Assembly: GCA_002633025.1 (NCBI GenBank)
Contig: NMRB01000773.1
Location: forward strand, 137,235-201,234
DNA: 64,000 nucleotides
Reading direction: 5' to 3'
Origin: Notospermus geniculatus
Taxonomy: Eukaryota; Nemertea; Pilidiophora; Heteronemertea; Lineidae
In this document: positions 19,871 through 32,180 of the stretch, piece by piece
How the letters are laid out: every line of letters begins with the position of its first letter
How positions within the stretch are numbered: position 1 is the first letter of the stretch
Translations under genes and position numbers: made by a program
The notes under the pieces: model-generated
Databases searched by the model: none
What the model was told of the DNA's origin: nothing
The model's input: only the letters and a program-made list of their open reading frames with translations

Positions 19871-22800
19871 CCTGTGGTGCTTCAGTGTGGGCTCAAGAAA
19901 TCAGCCAGGCTCATCTTTGGTCATGAAGGACCAAAGCATATTTATAAGCACAAAATATTGGACAATGTACTGACAAGAAATACATGTAGCATATAATGAT
20001 AAAGGCAATACATTTCATAGCAGATAAAGTGTTGATTTCGTCAAATTTTATTTTTGTAAATGTACTCTGTTAATGTTTGGATGTTTCTAGAACACTTGAT
20101 GGCATATACCATTGTTTGTTGTCAGTGAAAGAATTGCTTGAACCCAGTCTGCTTTTGCCTGGGCTGATTGGAAATTAAATTTGACTCGGAGCTACATGTA
20201 GAGCTGTTTGTCTCCTGTGGCAAAAGATAGAAGGCTGGGATGTGTGACTGTGCATTGGGGGGGGGGGGGGTACAAGTGAACTAAGCCTATAGCTTGTTAT
20301 AATTTTTGCTTTGACTTGGATGTGATCGAAGAATGACTGTAAAAAGGTTGGTTGCTTAGTGTTTTCTTTCGCCAGAAGATTTTGATCCATACGTTTAAAG
20401 CTTCACAGGTTGTTAGGACAGTGAATGTGAGCATGTCTGAAAATTAATGATTTACTTTACTGCTGATACTTTTATGTCATTCATTGAACAGTCTCCTTAT
20501 TGGTTTCCAACAGATGAAAGAGTGGTTTAATTGCTTCCTATTTTCAGGCCAAGTGTCTGACGAATTTCAGGTATGATTTTGTGGAGGTTTACTTGGCAAT
20601 GATAATTTCCTAACATGCAGACCTTTGGGGGGGGGGGCTAATATTCTTCAATCAAATTGGGAGAAAAAAGGACTTGAAACAATCATATCATTTGAAATAT
20701 CACATTTAGCTTTTGAGTGGTTACCTAGTTTAATTTTGAGGGCATTTAAACTCGTGACGTTTTGACCTCTTCTCATCTCCACTCCTTGACAGATAAAGCC
20801 GTAGAGGTATTGCATCCTTCCGGTGATAAGGAGATGTTCATATCAAAGACTACTGTTGATAAGAAAAAAACAGTCTAAGTGTTCTGTGATAATTGTGCAA
20901 TATATTCAGTGATTTGTTGATATATCATTTGTATCATTGTCTGCTGAGGCATGTGAGTTTTGCTGTTGAAGTTCGGTAGATATTATCTTTCACTCACATC
21001 TATTGGATTATAGCTTCTCGTCAAATGATATCGGGAGGTATGTATGTAACTAGGGAGGAAACTGGTGCATGAACAGGAGAAACATTTGCATGATGGGTCA
21101 AAGAATCGGTTGAATTTCGAATACATTCAGGTTTATATCTATATCCAAATGGGCATTTCTCACTCTGTATACTCAGGAAAGAGCCATTTATACGGCTATA
21201 CAACTGGCAGTAGGATCACTAGCCTTCGGCCACCTGTTGCCAAAAAAAATTGTGGCAGCTCTCGCCTGTATTTTGCATATCAAATTCGATCAAATTTGCT
21301 GAAGCTTTGGATTGGATTGCGACACTGTCTTCATTCTACATTGTATTTCTTCACATTTTACTTCCCTGTCTTTATAAAAACAGAAATTCTCTCTTGAAAA
21401 GCTGGTATTTAAGATAGGATTCGGTTCAAATCTCCAACTGGCGCTAACGTTGGTGATGTCAGCTCACCAAATTTTGTAGATTGCTATGACGATAGAATGC
21501 AGAAGAATGTGTACTCATCATATCTTGACTTAGGTTGTAAATTGGCAAAATACTCAACCTCTCTCACTCATCACAGTGCATGTACAGGTACCTGGTATAT
21601 CTGTCTATACAAGGATACTCCAGGATTTAGTTCTGTACTGCATGTACCAAAACACTCGCCAGATTATCACTCTGGAATCATGTACCAAGCACTCACCAAA
21701 TGGATTATATGGTTAAGTATTTTGGATTACCGGTACTGTCTACTGCCCAAATATCTGCCAGATTTCCAGATGCAGGGAAGTATGGAAAATCGAGGCTCGT
21801 TTTCGTATGATTTGCTATATGTGTGCTAATGCATGGTGATAGAAATGGCCGGGGCTGAATAAATTGTTGCTTCTGATCGACTGCTGGGATAGTATCTGCT
21901 TGGACTTTACAAGGCAGCATTCTGACTTTGTTGTCTTCAGGAGGCCTCAGTCTGTTCACCAAGAAAGTACCAGCATCTCCCTCCTATGCCTACAGTATTC
22001 ATTGGAAGGCATCACTGGGAGCTGTCCAGTGAATACCTCTGTGATGGGTTTCAGGAGCCTTTGACCAACATAAATATTTTCATGTTTGAAAAATTGGCTT
22101 CGGCAGTGAAAGGGATAAAAAAAGGCTGCATGTCATCCAGTTTGCAGGCCTGCAGTTTGTAAATTGACTACCATGTGTCATTGTGAATTTGTTCATTTTG
22201 TAAACGATTATTTTGTGTTAATTGATGGATGTGCTCAATATCCCTGTGGTCTCAGAACTGAATGTACTGGAAGATATTATTACGGGCATTTTCAGATACA
22301 ACTTCATTTATCCAAGATTCTGGGAGCCTTTTGTTGCCTGTCTTCAATAGGTCTAATTGGAATAACCACACTGAATTAGGTAGCATAGCTGTGAGTGTTC
22401 ACATTGTCTTAGAACGGAGTATATTTAATGTATATTTTATATGGAATGAATTAATTTATGTGAAACTGGTGTCTTTTGAGTTATTTTTCTCCGTACGTGC
22501 CCTGCATTATGGATTTCCTTGCATTTGAAACTGAGTGTAAATTTTCTCATATCATCCTCTGTTACTGCATCAAGACCACTCTGTGAACTTTATTGTGATT
22601 GTCACCATCAGGCGCCCAGCCAATAGCTGGTGAAATTAACCCATGATCACAGGCCTTGTAATCAGCTTGGCAACAAGCAATGCGCTTTTCTGGGTCATAT
22701 CACATGATAATCACACAACCGAACCGAACATACATGTAACACAATACTATGTCAACTGAAAAATTGCATATTTTATTCTCATCATAATATATACATAGCA

Positions 22801-23347
22801 CCAACCCCTTATATGCAAATTAGCATTCATAATCCCAAGTACAGAGAACATGCAAACACCAAACATGCAAATTTTTACAGAAATGTTTTATTGGGATATT
22901 TTCATGTATTTACATGTACTGGCAATTTCAACGTCATGTTGTAATACTTCCTTAGTATATTTGTCTATTGAATATTAGACAACATGCATCTGTAATGCTT
23001 CCACTCAAAGCCATGTACAAATATTAGAAAATACTTCTGCCCTTCGCAATATTAGAAATTCCACTCAAAGCAATTGTGTAAGGACACTGAGTTGATTATT
23101 TTGTACAAAATTTGGATCAGTGCAAGCATTTGGCAGACACACTATCCATCTAGGCTTAGAACTGCTTTCAAGCAGTTCAAATAATGAGCAAGACATAAAA
23201 ATTTAACACTGAGCACACACACTGACACTAGACACTGCATTAGAACTGATTACGGCACGATATAGTGAATAGCAGAATGAAATGACTTGGGCACCGATAC
23301 TTTGCTAATTGGTGATGAACCAAGTCAAAGGTATTTAATTTTTCTGT

Positions 23348-23601
23348 CAGGGCCGACGCTATAGCATTATTGGCACTGATAAGTATGGAGGAGGCCATCC
23401 CAAGCTACTCATGTTCCTCACTTGGATGGGGTCTTTTACTTGCCCTTGCAAAGACACAGAGTAAAAGGCACCACGGCTTACTGTCCCATGCGACGGACTG
23501 AAGAGCCGGGAATGAAATCCCATATGGCCCGGGCTGGATTCGAACTCGCGACCTGCCGCTTGCTAAGCAGACGTGATAACCACTAGGCTATCAGGCTCCT
23601 C
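23348..23601 (-). mobile_element. tRNA-derived SINE A
   Basis: On the minus strand a tRNA-like head begins GAGGAGCCTGATAGCC, with an A box (TAGCCTAGTGGTTATCACG) and a B box (GGTCGCGAGTTCGAATCC). A body follows containing GGGACAGTAAGCCGTGGTG and GGGCAAGTAAAAGACCCC. The same body is found at 49277-49524 with a different tRNA-like head. Short interspersed element, moved in trans by a LINE. Confidence 0.8.
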
Positions 23602-25909
23602 AAAGGTGAGTAGACTGACCTCTCTCCCTGATCTGCCTGTTATAATGAGGGTGCAAAACCATTACAATATACCCGGTACTCACAGGACAACATCCTGAAT
23701 CATTGGGATCTACGGAAATTCTCATTCAGTCAATTGTATTTGTCACATTGAAGGGAGCAGTTCCTCGCACTAGGGATCGTAAATGGCCTGAGATTGTGCA
23801 AATACCTTCAATGCACTCTCTTGGTGACTGGGTACCATCACCGGGCCCGTGCTCTGATTGCAAGAGAGTATCCACTTGCATTCGATTTAATTTTGACTTC
23901 GGTACCACAAATCAACAGGTCATGCAGTATTGTTGGGGGTTTGGGGGTAATAAATACATAACTTAAGATTGTACTTCAGTTGTGACTTGTGGTACAATGT
24001 ACCAAGAATTGTTTTTTGTTGGAACAACCAACAAATAATGTTGGAGAATGAATTTTTTGTTGGGGTCACTTTGAAATGACTAGAAAATACACTGACCAGA
24101 GAGCTGTGACTCAAAAATTGAGTATTTTAACTTGACCCTGGCACCTAACATGAATAAACTCTCTCAAGTTTATGTCTGCCTACTTCTGACACAGTTACCA
24201 ACTGGAAATGGAATGTTTAAATTTGAAACTCTTATTTCAGTATTACAAGAACTGTAATTATGAAAATACAAATTCTAAAATTGCTTTATTTCCAAATTTT
24301 AGATTTGAAAACATCCAAATTTTATGTTCTACTTCAGATACTCTCATGAATTTGGTAAATTATTTTGAATACCCGGACCCCACATTTTGAATCCCCATCT
24401 CCAAATCAATCATAAAACAGAATTCTGCCTGACTGAATATTCAGGTCAGTGCACGTACGGTACATTCTACACGGATGAAAACAATACAGTCAATGAGCAA
24501 AACCATCACACATCATGGATAACATTTGGAAGTTTTTTGAATTGCACCTACTTCTGTGAGCCAATATACAGGTGTCATGAATACCCCCTCCCTTCCCATG
24601 CTGCTTAAAGCTGAACCTTTCAGTGTACTACTACAGAGTATAGAGGAGCCACGGTGTTGGCTACCTGTGGGCAGGCCAACATCAGTTGTTAAAATTGTTG
24701 CCACTTCTCTCTAGTGTTAAAACGGTTCAGCATTAAGTCACCACTTCTTTCAAGCATCCATGGAAATGGATGGAATTTATGGAAATGGGATAAATCATCC
24801 GTCATCTAAATGAAGTAATTTCACTGGCAGAAAAAATGAACACGCAACACATTATCACAGAATATAACATTAGCACAAAAATATACACAACACAGAATAT
24901 GTTCTAAAAGTGTCCATTCATTATTTGAACCATTGAAGTGTTTGAAGTTGCACCACACAGCTTATTGGGTGCTGCCCCACTTGGAGAACAAACTAGAAGT
25001 GATATCAAAACTAATTCCCAGCAGGCAATTATGGAGGTCAGGCCTATCATACTCCTTGTACATAAGTATCTGTCAGGAGTTCGAGTAACAAGGCAAGTAT
25101 CCCTTAAGGCTTCCCGGACATTTACGGGTACCGGTATATCAAGCAAAATGAAATTCCCGCAATTACATGCAACTGCCTCTTCATCTTTGCAGTTTCTAAG
25201 GGATATTAAACTGAACATAATGAATGCCAATAAGCTAAAAAAACATGTGCAACCATCTCAGATTTTAGGAGGTTGACTTTGAAATTACGATTAAAACCCA
25301 GTAAGAGAAGCAATTTGGTGAAATGGCAGGGCTAGAGGGCTGAAAACCCTCAAGACTTATTGGTTGAGTTTCTTGATGTTGTTATGGAATGCATGGAAAG
25401 TATGATGTTGTGCAGGAGATGAGCATTTTCATTGAAATCTGTAATTTCCTTTTGGTCTAAATGATCACAAGTGATTTCCTGGGGAATGTCCTGGCAAAGG
25501 CCCAAGATGGTTGCTAAAGCAAATGAGATCTAATAGGATGAGTTATTTCTGACATACTGCATCGTTTTATCACAAAGCAATAATAACATAAGTGTCAATT
25601 TTCAACTGATAAATTGTGCAAAAGATTCTGTGAATCAAAGTTAAAGGCGATCAGGCTACAAAAACATGAATCACTTCATGGCAAAAGATGAAATAGAACT
25701 AATATATCCATAGCTGGCAATATTAAGTTTCATCCAGTGGATCCTTGGAATGGAATGATGAATAACATTATAACAAAAAAATCCACATCTACATAAGATT
25801 AGAATACTCTGTGTAACAGTATGGACCATCAACATTCAATCTCGTCTTCAAAAGAGTTATGTTTATTGAATTAAAGGGACTTAGAGAGAGAAGGTCTAAA
25901 AACCATCTN

Positions 25910-26150
25910 GGTCGACGGAGTCGGCAGACAACGAAAGCAGGAAGCCGAAACGGGGGGTCTGGGGGCCCTCCCCCAGGAAAATTTGACAATTTAAGTGCTT
26001 TTAGATGCATTTTCCTGGCATCTGAGAACAAAATACTCGAATTTTTTATGTGATTGAATTTTTCTTCCAAAAAAAATCATTGCACTGCCAAAAATAGGGG
26101 GGCGTACGTCCCTTCCGCCCCCCTCTGGATCCGTGCCTGCATATCCACTC
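25910..26150. repeat. Dispersed repeat ending CCCCTCTGGATCCGTGCCTGC
   Basis: The region contains GGGGGTCTGGGGGCCC-type sequence and ends in a GGATCCRYGCCTGC edge also seen at about 55620-55645. An unresolved base sits at 25910. It is probably a non-autonomous DNA element; the left edge is uncertain. Confidence 0.35.
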
Positions 26151-27164
26151 CGGGGCCCGTACGGCGAGTAAAAACAGACATTTTGGCCAATTTCTACAAT
26201 GCCCAGTTTGACCTAGTTTAATTTCCGCTTATCCATTAGAGGCGATTTCGGCATAATTCAGCTTAGATCTGAGTTAGTTTCAGTGTCAAAAATCCACAGC
26301 AAGCCGCTGGGTGGGGAAAATCGTACGGCGCCCGGTACAGTTGTGACCTAGGCTTTAGAAAAAAACAGTTCACCTGATTTGGGCCTCTATGTGTGTAAAC
26401 CACAATCAAAATGTGATCGATCATCCAATGACTGGCAGGGATTAGGCCTACGTAGGCCTACTTCATCACAAACCAGGGGCAGTCGACCCGCAAAGTCAAA
26501 GGTAGGCCCCTAATATACGTTTTTCACTCTACACACACGATTTATCTTGCCCGGGGGAAAATAGGCGGAAAAATCCTTTGAAACATAATTGCACATTACA
26601 TATTTTACGTGTAATTATCCCGGGTAATTATCCATGTCATCAAACTATCAAGTAACGCGTCAAAACCAATCACATCCCCCTTGGGCATTTTCATTCTCGC
26701 GACAACTTTGCTCCTGGGCATGAATCTGATAGGATAGACCGGTATTCAAGTGACCGTTCTCTCGTAATAATTTGTCAAATCCTCTAACCACCACAAGAGA
26801 ACGGTAACAACTGCTATGGGAACGGGGAACAATGTGACTGCTTCCAGTTCTAGCGTCGAAGTACATGTACAGTACTGACATGTATGCGGGTTTGCGTCGC
26901 CATTCCATTGCCCTTTCCCCTGCCACCCCCGTTAAACTGACAGCTAAAACTTCCGACATCGAACACACCGTAACTGAAGGCCCGGGATTGCAGAACCTTC
27001 AGGAAGGAAAGGAGCGTTTCTCGATTTGTTTGGAGATCATAATTTACTATTCAGCGTCGAAAGAACGACGGACATGTTTTCAGCCATTCACTGGCAAGAT
27101 CCGAAGGAGTTGACATCAGCAAATAATTAGCCGCAGACGGTCAAGAGCCGCACAAAGTAAGAAA

Positions 27165-28253
27165 ATGGAGGCATTATCGGTCAGTTTGCCAACAGGTCTT
27201 TCAACTTATGAAAACAACAGCACTGCCACATTAATCTGCGTGCAGTGGTTTCCTTTCCTCGCTCACAATTTAGAGACGCCAGCAGAGATCATCACCTTCA
27301 TTATCAAAGTTCCCTTTACCTTGTTTCTAATTCTGTCAGGATTAATTACAAATTCGTTAGCATATGTTGTGCTTACGAAAGAAATGAAGCCTTCATCCAC
27401 GTTGGTACTATTGAAATACCTGGCAATTGCTGATTCTTCTGTGCTAGTCTCACTTCTTCTTCTGGATCCACTTGCAGATATCTATGCGTATACACGTCAA
27501 CTGGGAGCGTATTCTAAGTATTTTAAAATACCTTCTGAGGACTATATCAATGCGATTTGGTTGATTTGTAAAACTAGTGCTCGATACGGAGTGGTGTTCG
27601 TCACGATCGAACGTTATATTGCAGTACAATTCCCCCACAAGGCAAAATCTTTGTGCACGATAGGAAATGCAAAACGGTGCGTTATGTGTTTCGTTGCATT
27701 CAGTGTTATCCTTTATTCACCATATTTCTATACCTACGATCTCCACTACGTTCATGACCCCTGCACGGGCAGAAAGATGCCAAGATTTACTGACGTGGAG
27801 TTTTGGTACAATTACTATTTTGGACTGATATATTCAAGCATACTTGAACCATCAGTTTTCACTTTCATACCCATTTGTGCATGTTTTCTTATGAATATAC
27901 TTCTCGTCAAGGCTCTTTTAACATCCGTAGACCCGACCATCTCCGTGACTTCACGGGGTCGCAAAGATAGAAATAACAATAAGCAGCTTATTATCAGAGT
28001 AGCTGTGCTGGTGGCTACATTCTTTATTCTTGAATTCCCTTTGGATGTTATGTTATATATAGAATCATATGTAAGTAATAGTCTTCAAACCCAAATGACT
28101 ATAAATGTACTCGCTTCCATGACGGTTTTAAACTCAAGTATAAATTTCTACCTATATTTTCTGACTGGTCGACGGTTCAGGAAGATGTTTTGGGCAGTTT
28201 TGAAATGTACGAAGACGTCGCGAAAAGCAAGTGATTCACTGGCAACAGACTGA
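27165..28253 (+). CDS. Rhodopsin-class (class A) G protein-coupled receptor, single exon
   Basis: 362 aa. An N-terminal extracellular part with NNST is followed by seven hydrophobic segments: TM1 with the conserved Asn (GLITNSLAYVV), TM2 with Asp (LAIADSS), TM3 Cys (LICKTS) and an ERY motif (TIERYIAV), the partner Cys in loop 2 (DPCTG), TM5 Pro (FTFIPICA), TM6 FILEFPLD, and an NPxxY variant NSSINFYLY followed by basic helix 8. The TM7 form resembles FMRFamide/peptide receptor-like groups, but the ligand cannot be assigned. Single-exon GPCR expansions are common in echinoderms. It is tail to tail with a second receptor. Confidence 0.9.
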   Translation: MEALSVSLPTGLSTYENNSTATLICVQWFPFLAHNLETPAEIITFIIKVPFTLFLILSGLITNSLAYVVLTKEMKPSSTLVLLKYLAIADSSVLVSLLLLDPLADIYAYTRQLGAYSKYFKIPSEDYINAIWLICKTSARYGVVFVTIERYIAVQFPHKAKSLCTIGNAKRCVMCFVAFSVILYSPYFYTYDLHYVHDPCTGRKMPRFTDVEFWYNYYFGLIYSSILEPSVFTFIPICACFLMNILLVKALLTSVDPTISVTSRGRKDRNNNKQLIIRVAVLVATFFILEFPLDVMLYIESYVSNSLQTQMTINVLASMTVLNSSINFYLYFLTGRRFRKMFWAVLKCTKTSRKASDSLATD

Positions 28254-28468
28254 CACCAGAAGTACTCTACTTCTTATAGGCTGACTAGCTAGTGTTACCT
28301 CTAGACACCAATCTAAGAAGAGAAAAATTGGTCCAAATCCATACTCTATCCACTCGGCCAACGAGCCAGCTGACAGATACTGGATTTGTGTTTGTCATAG
28401 ACGTAGGCCTTCGACTTTTGTAATAATACTATAGGAATAAGAGAAATCATGAGAAGTCTTCTAAGAAG

Positions 28469-28541
28469 TTCGGTGGCCGAATGGGGAAGACGGTGGATCA
28501 GAGATAACAAGGCGCGGGTTCGATTCCCAGCTGGGTCATAG
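28469..28541 (+). mobile_element. tRNA-like SINE head
   Basis: TTCGGTGGCCGAATGGGGA is followed about 25 bases later by GCGCGGGTTCGATTCCCAGC, a good B box. Anticodon arm pairing is imperfect, so this is more likely a tRNA-derived repeat than a working tRNA. Confidence 0.45.
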
Positions 28542-28560
28542 GTGCTTACCAGAGAATAGG

Positions 28561-28674
28561 GAGGTTTCGCAAGCGCCCGGTTAGGCCCTACGACGACGTT
28601 TATCTATTGTTTGGGTGTACCCACACAATAGATAAACGTCGTCGTAGGACCTAACCGGGCGCTTGCGAAACCTC
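28561..28674. mobile_element. 114-bp foldback MITE
   Basis: Near-perfect inverted arms of about 48 bp start GAGGTTTCGCAAGCGCCCGG and end in the reverse complement, with a short spacer. No coding capacity. It directly follows the tRNA-like repeat. Confidence 0.8.
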
Positions 28675-29459
28675 ACTGTTGTTGACACACCGACAGCTCT
28701 AAGACGAATAAGGTGGCGCCCTCCTGGCCTCGTGGGGTCTATCATGTTCAGAGCCTTCGTTTGAGGTGTTTGCAATTCTCTTGCTCGTTGCATGGGGGCT
28801 TTTTGTTCGTTCACGTCAGCTTTAAGGAAGCAGCGAGGCTTCTAGCCATCTTGACAAATCAAGGGCCTACAGTGACTTCGCGCCTCAATTACGCTCAATT
28901 CAGGGTAAGATGTTGAAAATCTTTTTGGATAGCTTGATAAGACGTTTATCCTATGGGGTACGTGCACATGAAGTAACTCTGTTCAAGTATTTTGCCAGTG
29001 TGCATTGACCCAATGATTTCGTGAAAACAACCTCAATATTCTTGCTGTCTCAACATTGTGTCCATAAGAAATTAAGTAGGTTCCATAAAGCTGCAGTTCT
29101 CCGTGAGTGGCATGTACGCGAGGTCCGCTTCAGGCCACCGAGGCTGTCATATAAGGGCCTACAAAGCTCGAGAAGCGTACTTTTCGACAGCCTCGTGGGT
29201 CTAAGTGGGATTCACGCGTCTCCGACGTTTTCTGTTTGATACTGAGAAGAATTTAATTAGCAGTTCTTTGGGATATCTCAGGTATATTCATATCTCCGCT
29301 CACTGATGAAATAATTAAGCCTTGCCTTTATTGACGAAGTTACTGTTTCTCTTTTTGTGCTACTACATGGAAATATTAACGAAGAGAAAATTTGCACAAG
29401 TGCAAATGTTTTCTTCACGTAAATGTACTCGCTGATTCGCACTACATAGTACTAAGTTC

Positions 29460-30473
29460 TCAGGAACAATTGGATGTGCTGCATTTCTTACAGAAATCTA
29501 CCAACATCTTCTTCAGCTCCTGTCTAAATCTGCGACAGCCTAAGCTATACATGTAGGAATTCAGAGCATAGTTCAGGTTATCAAAAAATATCGACACATC
29601 TAGAAATAGCCTCTGAAGTACAAGATAGTAGAACGTCACATGTCCCCGCCACAGTTGCCAGAACGCCTGATTAATGCGGACTGGTAGACAAAATCCAATA
29701 AAACCGAACGTCACCATGAGCGTCATTTGGGTGATGGCATTCTCCTTAGCCGAAGACGCCACCGTCTTCGTCATCGTCGCCCGCGCCCTCTTTTGATTGT
29801 AGATGTTCCAAATTATGATAACATTTAAGAGGGAAAGAAGAATCATTGGAATATAAATGAAAATGACGGTCACCGACATGTCGTAGATAAAGTCAATATT
29901 TTCATCAAAATGATACGGACAAAGCCACGTCTGGTACTTTTTCTGTTTCTTTCTTAGTACGTTTACTGAACACCAGGCGGTGGCGAAAAGCAAAATAGCC
30001 GCGAATGAAGCCCGTGCTCTTTTAATTGTGCATAATGTTCTTACCTTTAAGGGCCAGGTCAAAGCAATGGCCCTGTCTGTCGTCATGGCGACTAATATAC
30101 ATGGTGACAAGGGGGCGGCGAAATAGTAGAATGAGAGATAGCTCAAACAGTACGACCTCTTGACATAGACATCAGTCAATATGGCGGGAAAGATTATCAT
30201 GAGGTATCGCAACACAATGCGGTCAATGATGTAAAGTGAATCACCGATGGCCAAACACCTCATGTAGAAACAAGTTGTAGAGGCGCCGTAGTTATTTTTC
30301 GACATTAAAACATAGCTGAAGACATTTCCGACAACGCCAACTGCTGCGACAATCGGAGGAAGAATGTTCTCGAATAGATGTATGAAGAAAGTCACAATCG
30401 CGATTCTCGAATCAGTGGTATTTTCTGAAGAAGCAGACAACTTCTGGACGTATCCCGTAGCTTGGTTTTCCAT
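29460..30473 (-). CDS. Rhodopsin-class (class A) G protein-coupled receptor, single exon
   Basis: 337 aa. Seven hydrophobic segments are visible: TM1 with GVVGNVFSYV, TM2 LAIGDSLY, TM3 Cys (SYCLSY) and a TDRAIAL variant of DRY, loop 2 Cys (LCPYHF), TM5 with IYIPMILL, TM6 FGFIGFCLPVR, TM7 NYALNSYMYSLG (NSYMY in place of NPxxY) and a Cys-rich tail. It has N-terminal glycosylation sites (SENTTDS). It is distinct from the receptor at 27165 and convergent with it; both are intronless. Ligand unknown, peptide-receptor-like at best. Confidence 0.88.
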   Translation of the reverse strand: MENQATGYVQKLSASSENTTDSRIAIVTFFIHLFENILPPIVAAVGVVGNVFSYVLMSKNNYGASTTCFYMRCLAIGDSLYIIDRIVLRYLMIIFPAILTDVYVKRSYCLSYLSFYYFAAPLSPCILVAMTTDRAIALTWPLKVRTLCTIKRARASFAAILLFATAWCSVNVLRKKQKKYQTWLCPYHFDENIDFIYDMSVTVIFIYIPMILLSLLNVIIIWNIYNQKRARATMTKTVASSAKENAITQMTLMVTFGFIGFCLPVRINQAFWQLWRGHVTFYYLVLQRLFLDVSIFFDNLNYALNSYMYSLGCRRFRQELKKMLVDFCKKCSTSNCS

Positions 30474-30636
30474 CTCAACATTGCATACGGAAGCAGATTA
30501 CTGTAACACCAAGTATAGGCTGATAAAGTGAGAAAGATGCGAGGCCACACCTTTCGCTCAATATTATACATGTACAAGAAAAATATATGGTCTTAGAAAA
30601 GCGCCTTGTAGCACCCGAATGCGGTGGTTTCAGTTT

Positions 30637-30710
30637 TTGCCGCCCCACTCCCGCGGCGTTCATTCAACATGGTGGAAAGGACAGTACCGCTGCGGGAGAG
30701 TAGCGGCAAA
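30637..30710. mobile_element. GC-rich foldback, related to 32096-32180
   Basis: The arms TTTGCCGCCCCACTCCCGCGG and the imperfect complement GCTGCGGGAGAGTAGCGGCA pair. The left arm motif is also in the foldback at 32096. Confidence 0.55.
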
Positions 30711-32095
30711 GAAGGGATCAGTCTAATGGTCTCATTGCTTATTCGGCTTGTCAACAGATCCGAAACTGGTGCAGAGATGAGGTTTCCTCAATTCAGTCGA
30801 GAGAGATAGGGAGACACTGTGGAAGATAGCGGCCGTCACGTAAAGTCTTGTTTCGAAATGTCAATGACTGACGATGTTGATGACACTCTGCACGAAGGAG
30901 TCAACAAGCGAATTTTAGTGACGCGGCGTCTTGCCATGTGTGCCCATGAACGTTCGAACTGGCCTCTCCATATTCCTTAACGAAATAGAGACTGATAGAA
31001 CCATATAGAACGGGTTGTAGATTCAGTGCATCTGAAATTCGCCGGATAAAATTGGATACTAGTATTATATTAAGCCGGTGTTTTTACCACCTTTGGTTTA
31101 ATTTAGCATCTCCCAATATGATGTGCTGATCAATCACATAAATAGCCATAGGTGTTTTATTTCGTTCTAATTCAGAGTTGACTTTTTCTTCTCTCTCTTT
31201 CTCTCTCTATATATCATGGGCTACTGTCTCTAATACACAGAGATACTGGAAATCTTGAAGGAGACAAGATACCGGTACGTTTATCGTAGGCAGACGTCTG
31301 GACAGAAAACGACATTATCACAATAATGTTAATATTTCACGAATTTTTACAACATGAATTTTATCCACCAATAAGGGTCGCGTTTTAATACATAACCGAA
31401 TTATATTGACTACCAATCACTGGCTGGTTACTACAGAAGTCGACCTTCCTTCATGGCGGGTGTGTCAACTGTTTCTGTGTGGAAGTGATGAGTTTTTGAC
31501 GTGCGCTCAATGTTTTTTATACTTACTGAAAACTACGATTAAGATTGTGTTTCGATATTTGTCGTCATCGTCTGCTTGGGACGCTGCTTGATATCCACCT
31601 TTCCCAAGCAGCGCCATGGGAGTGGTGGGGCAAAAATTGAAACCAGTCTCGAATGGGCTCATGGGTATGGCGCGAAAATGACTGATCCGTTGCCCACGCG
31701 CTGTCGATCAGTCCAAAACAACAAAGAAAACGGTAAAATGAGATAATTTGTTCTAAAATAGTCGAGAAAACGAACAAAGAGTCTTTCAGCAAAGCCCCGT
31801 GTCGTTGTTTCTTATAACGTACGACGTCTACTACTATCGAGCTACCGGTAATCAATCTGCTGGTCTCAATCTGCTGGTAATCAATCTGCTACCGTCCGTC
31901 GGCAGGGGTTAAACATGGCTCCGCGAAGAGATGATCTCATTAACATGTTCCCTTTCCTATCTCAGTCCTCCATTTCACCACTCACTCCGTGGGCCAAAGA
32001 TAAATAATGGTTTGTTTGCAAAACAAACCATCATGGATGGGCTATAGGAATTGTGTCTTTGGTCCCCACAACTACCGGTAGTTACGCGAAATGTT

Positions 32096-32180
32096 ATAGA
32101 CTGGTTCCTTTTTGCCGCTCAACTCCCGCGGCGACAGTAGCGCCGCGGCAGTGGAGCGGCAAATACTGGAACCAGTCTAT
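32096..32180. mobile_element. 85-bp foldback element
   Basis: Outer arms ATAGACTGGTTCC pair perfectly, then GCCGCTC and GCGGC arms pair across a short centre. It shares the TTTTGCCGCTCAACTCCCGC motif with 30637-30710. Confidence 0.7.

Larger units (their letters stand above)
19871..27164. other. Intergenic region and GRAMD4 3' flank without recognised genes
   Basis: The first few hundred bases are probably GRAMD4 3' UTR. Beyond that, open frames are short and show no recognisable domain or splice continuity. Contents I can name are G homopolymers (near 20260 and 20630), a SINE at 23348-23601, a repeat with GC-rich ends around 25910-26150 that includes an N at 25910, and the GPCR promoter region before 27165. 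Confidence 0.5.

Noticed and set aside
24904-25276. Overlapping 108- and 112-codon open frames on both strands as coding
   Set aside because: Neither shows a domain, and open frames of this size are expected by chance in 7 kb of intergenic DNA.
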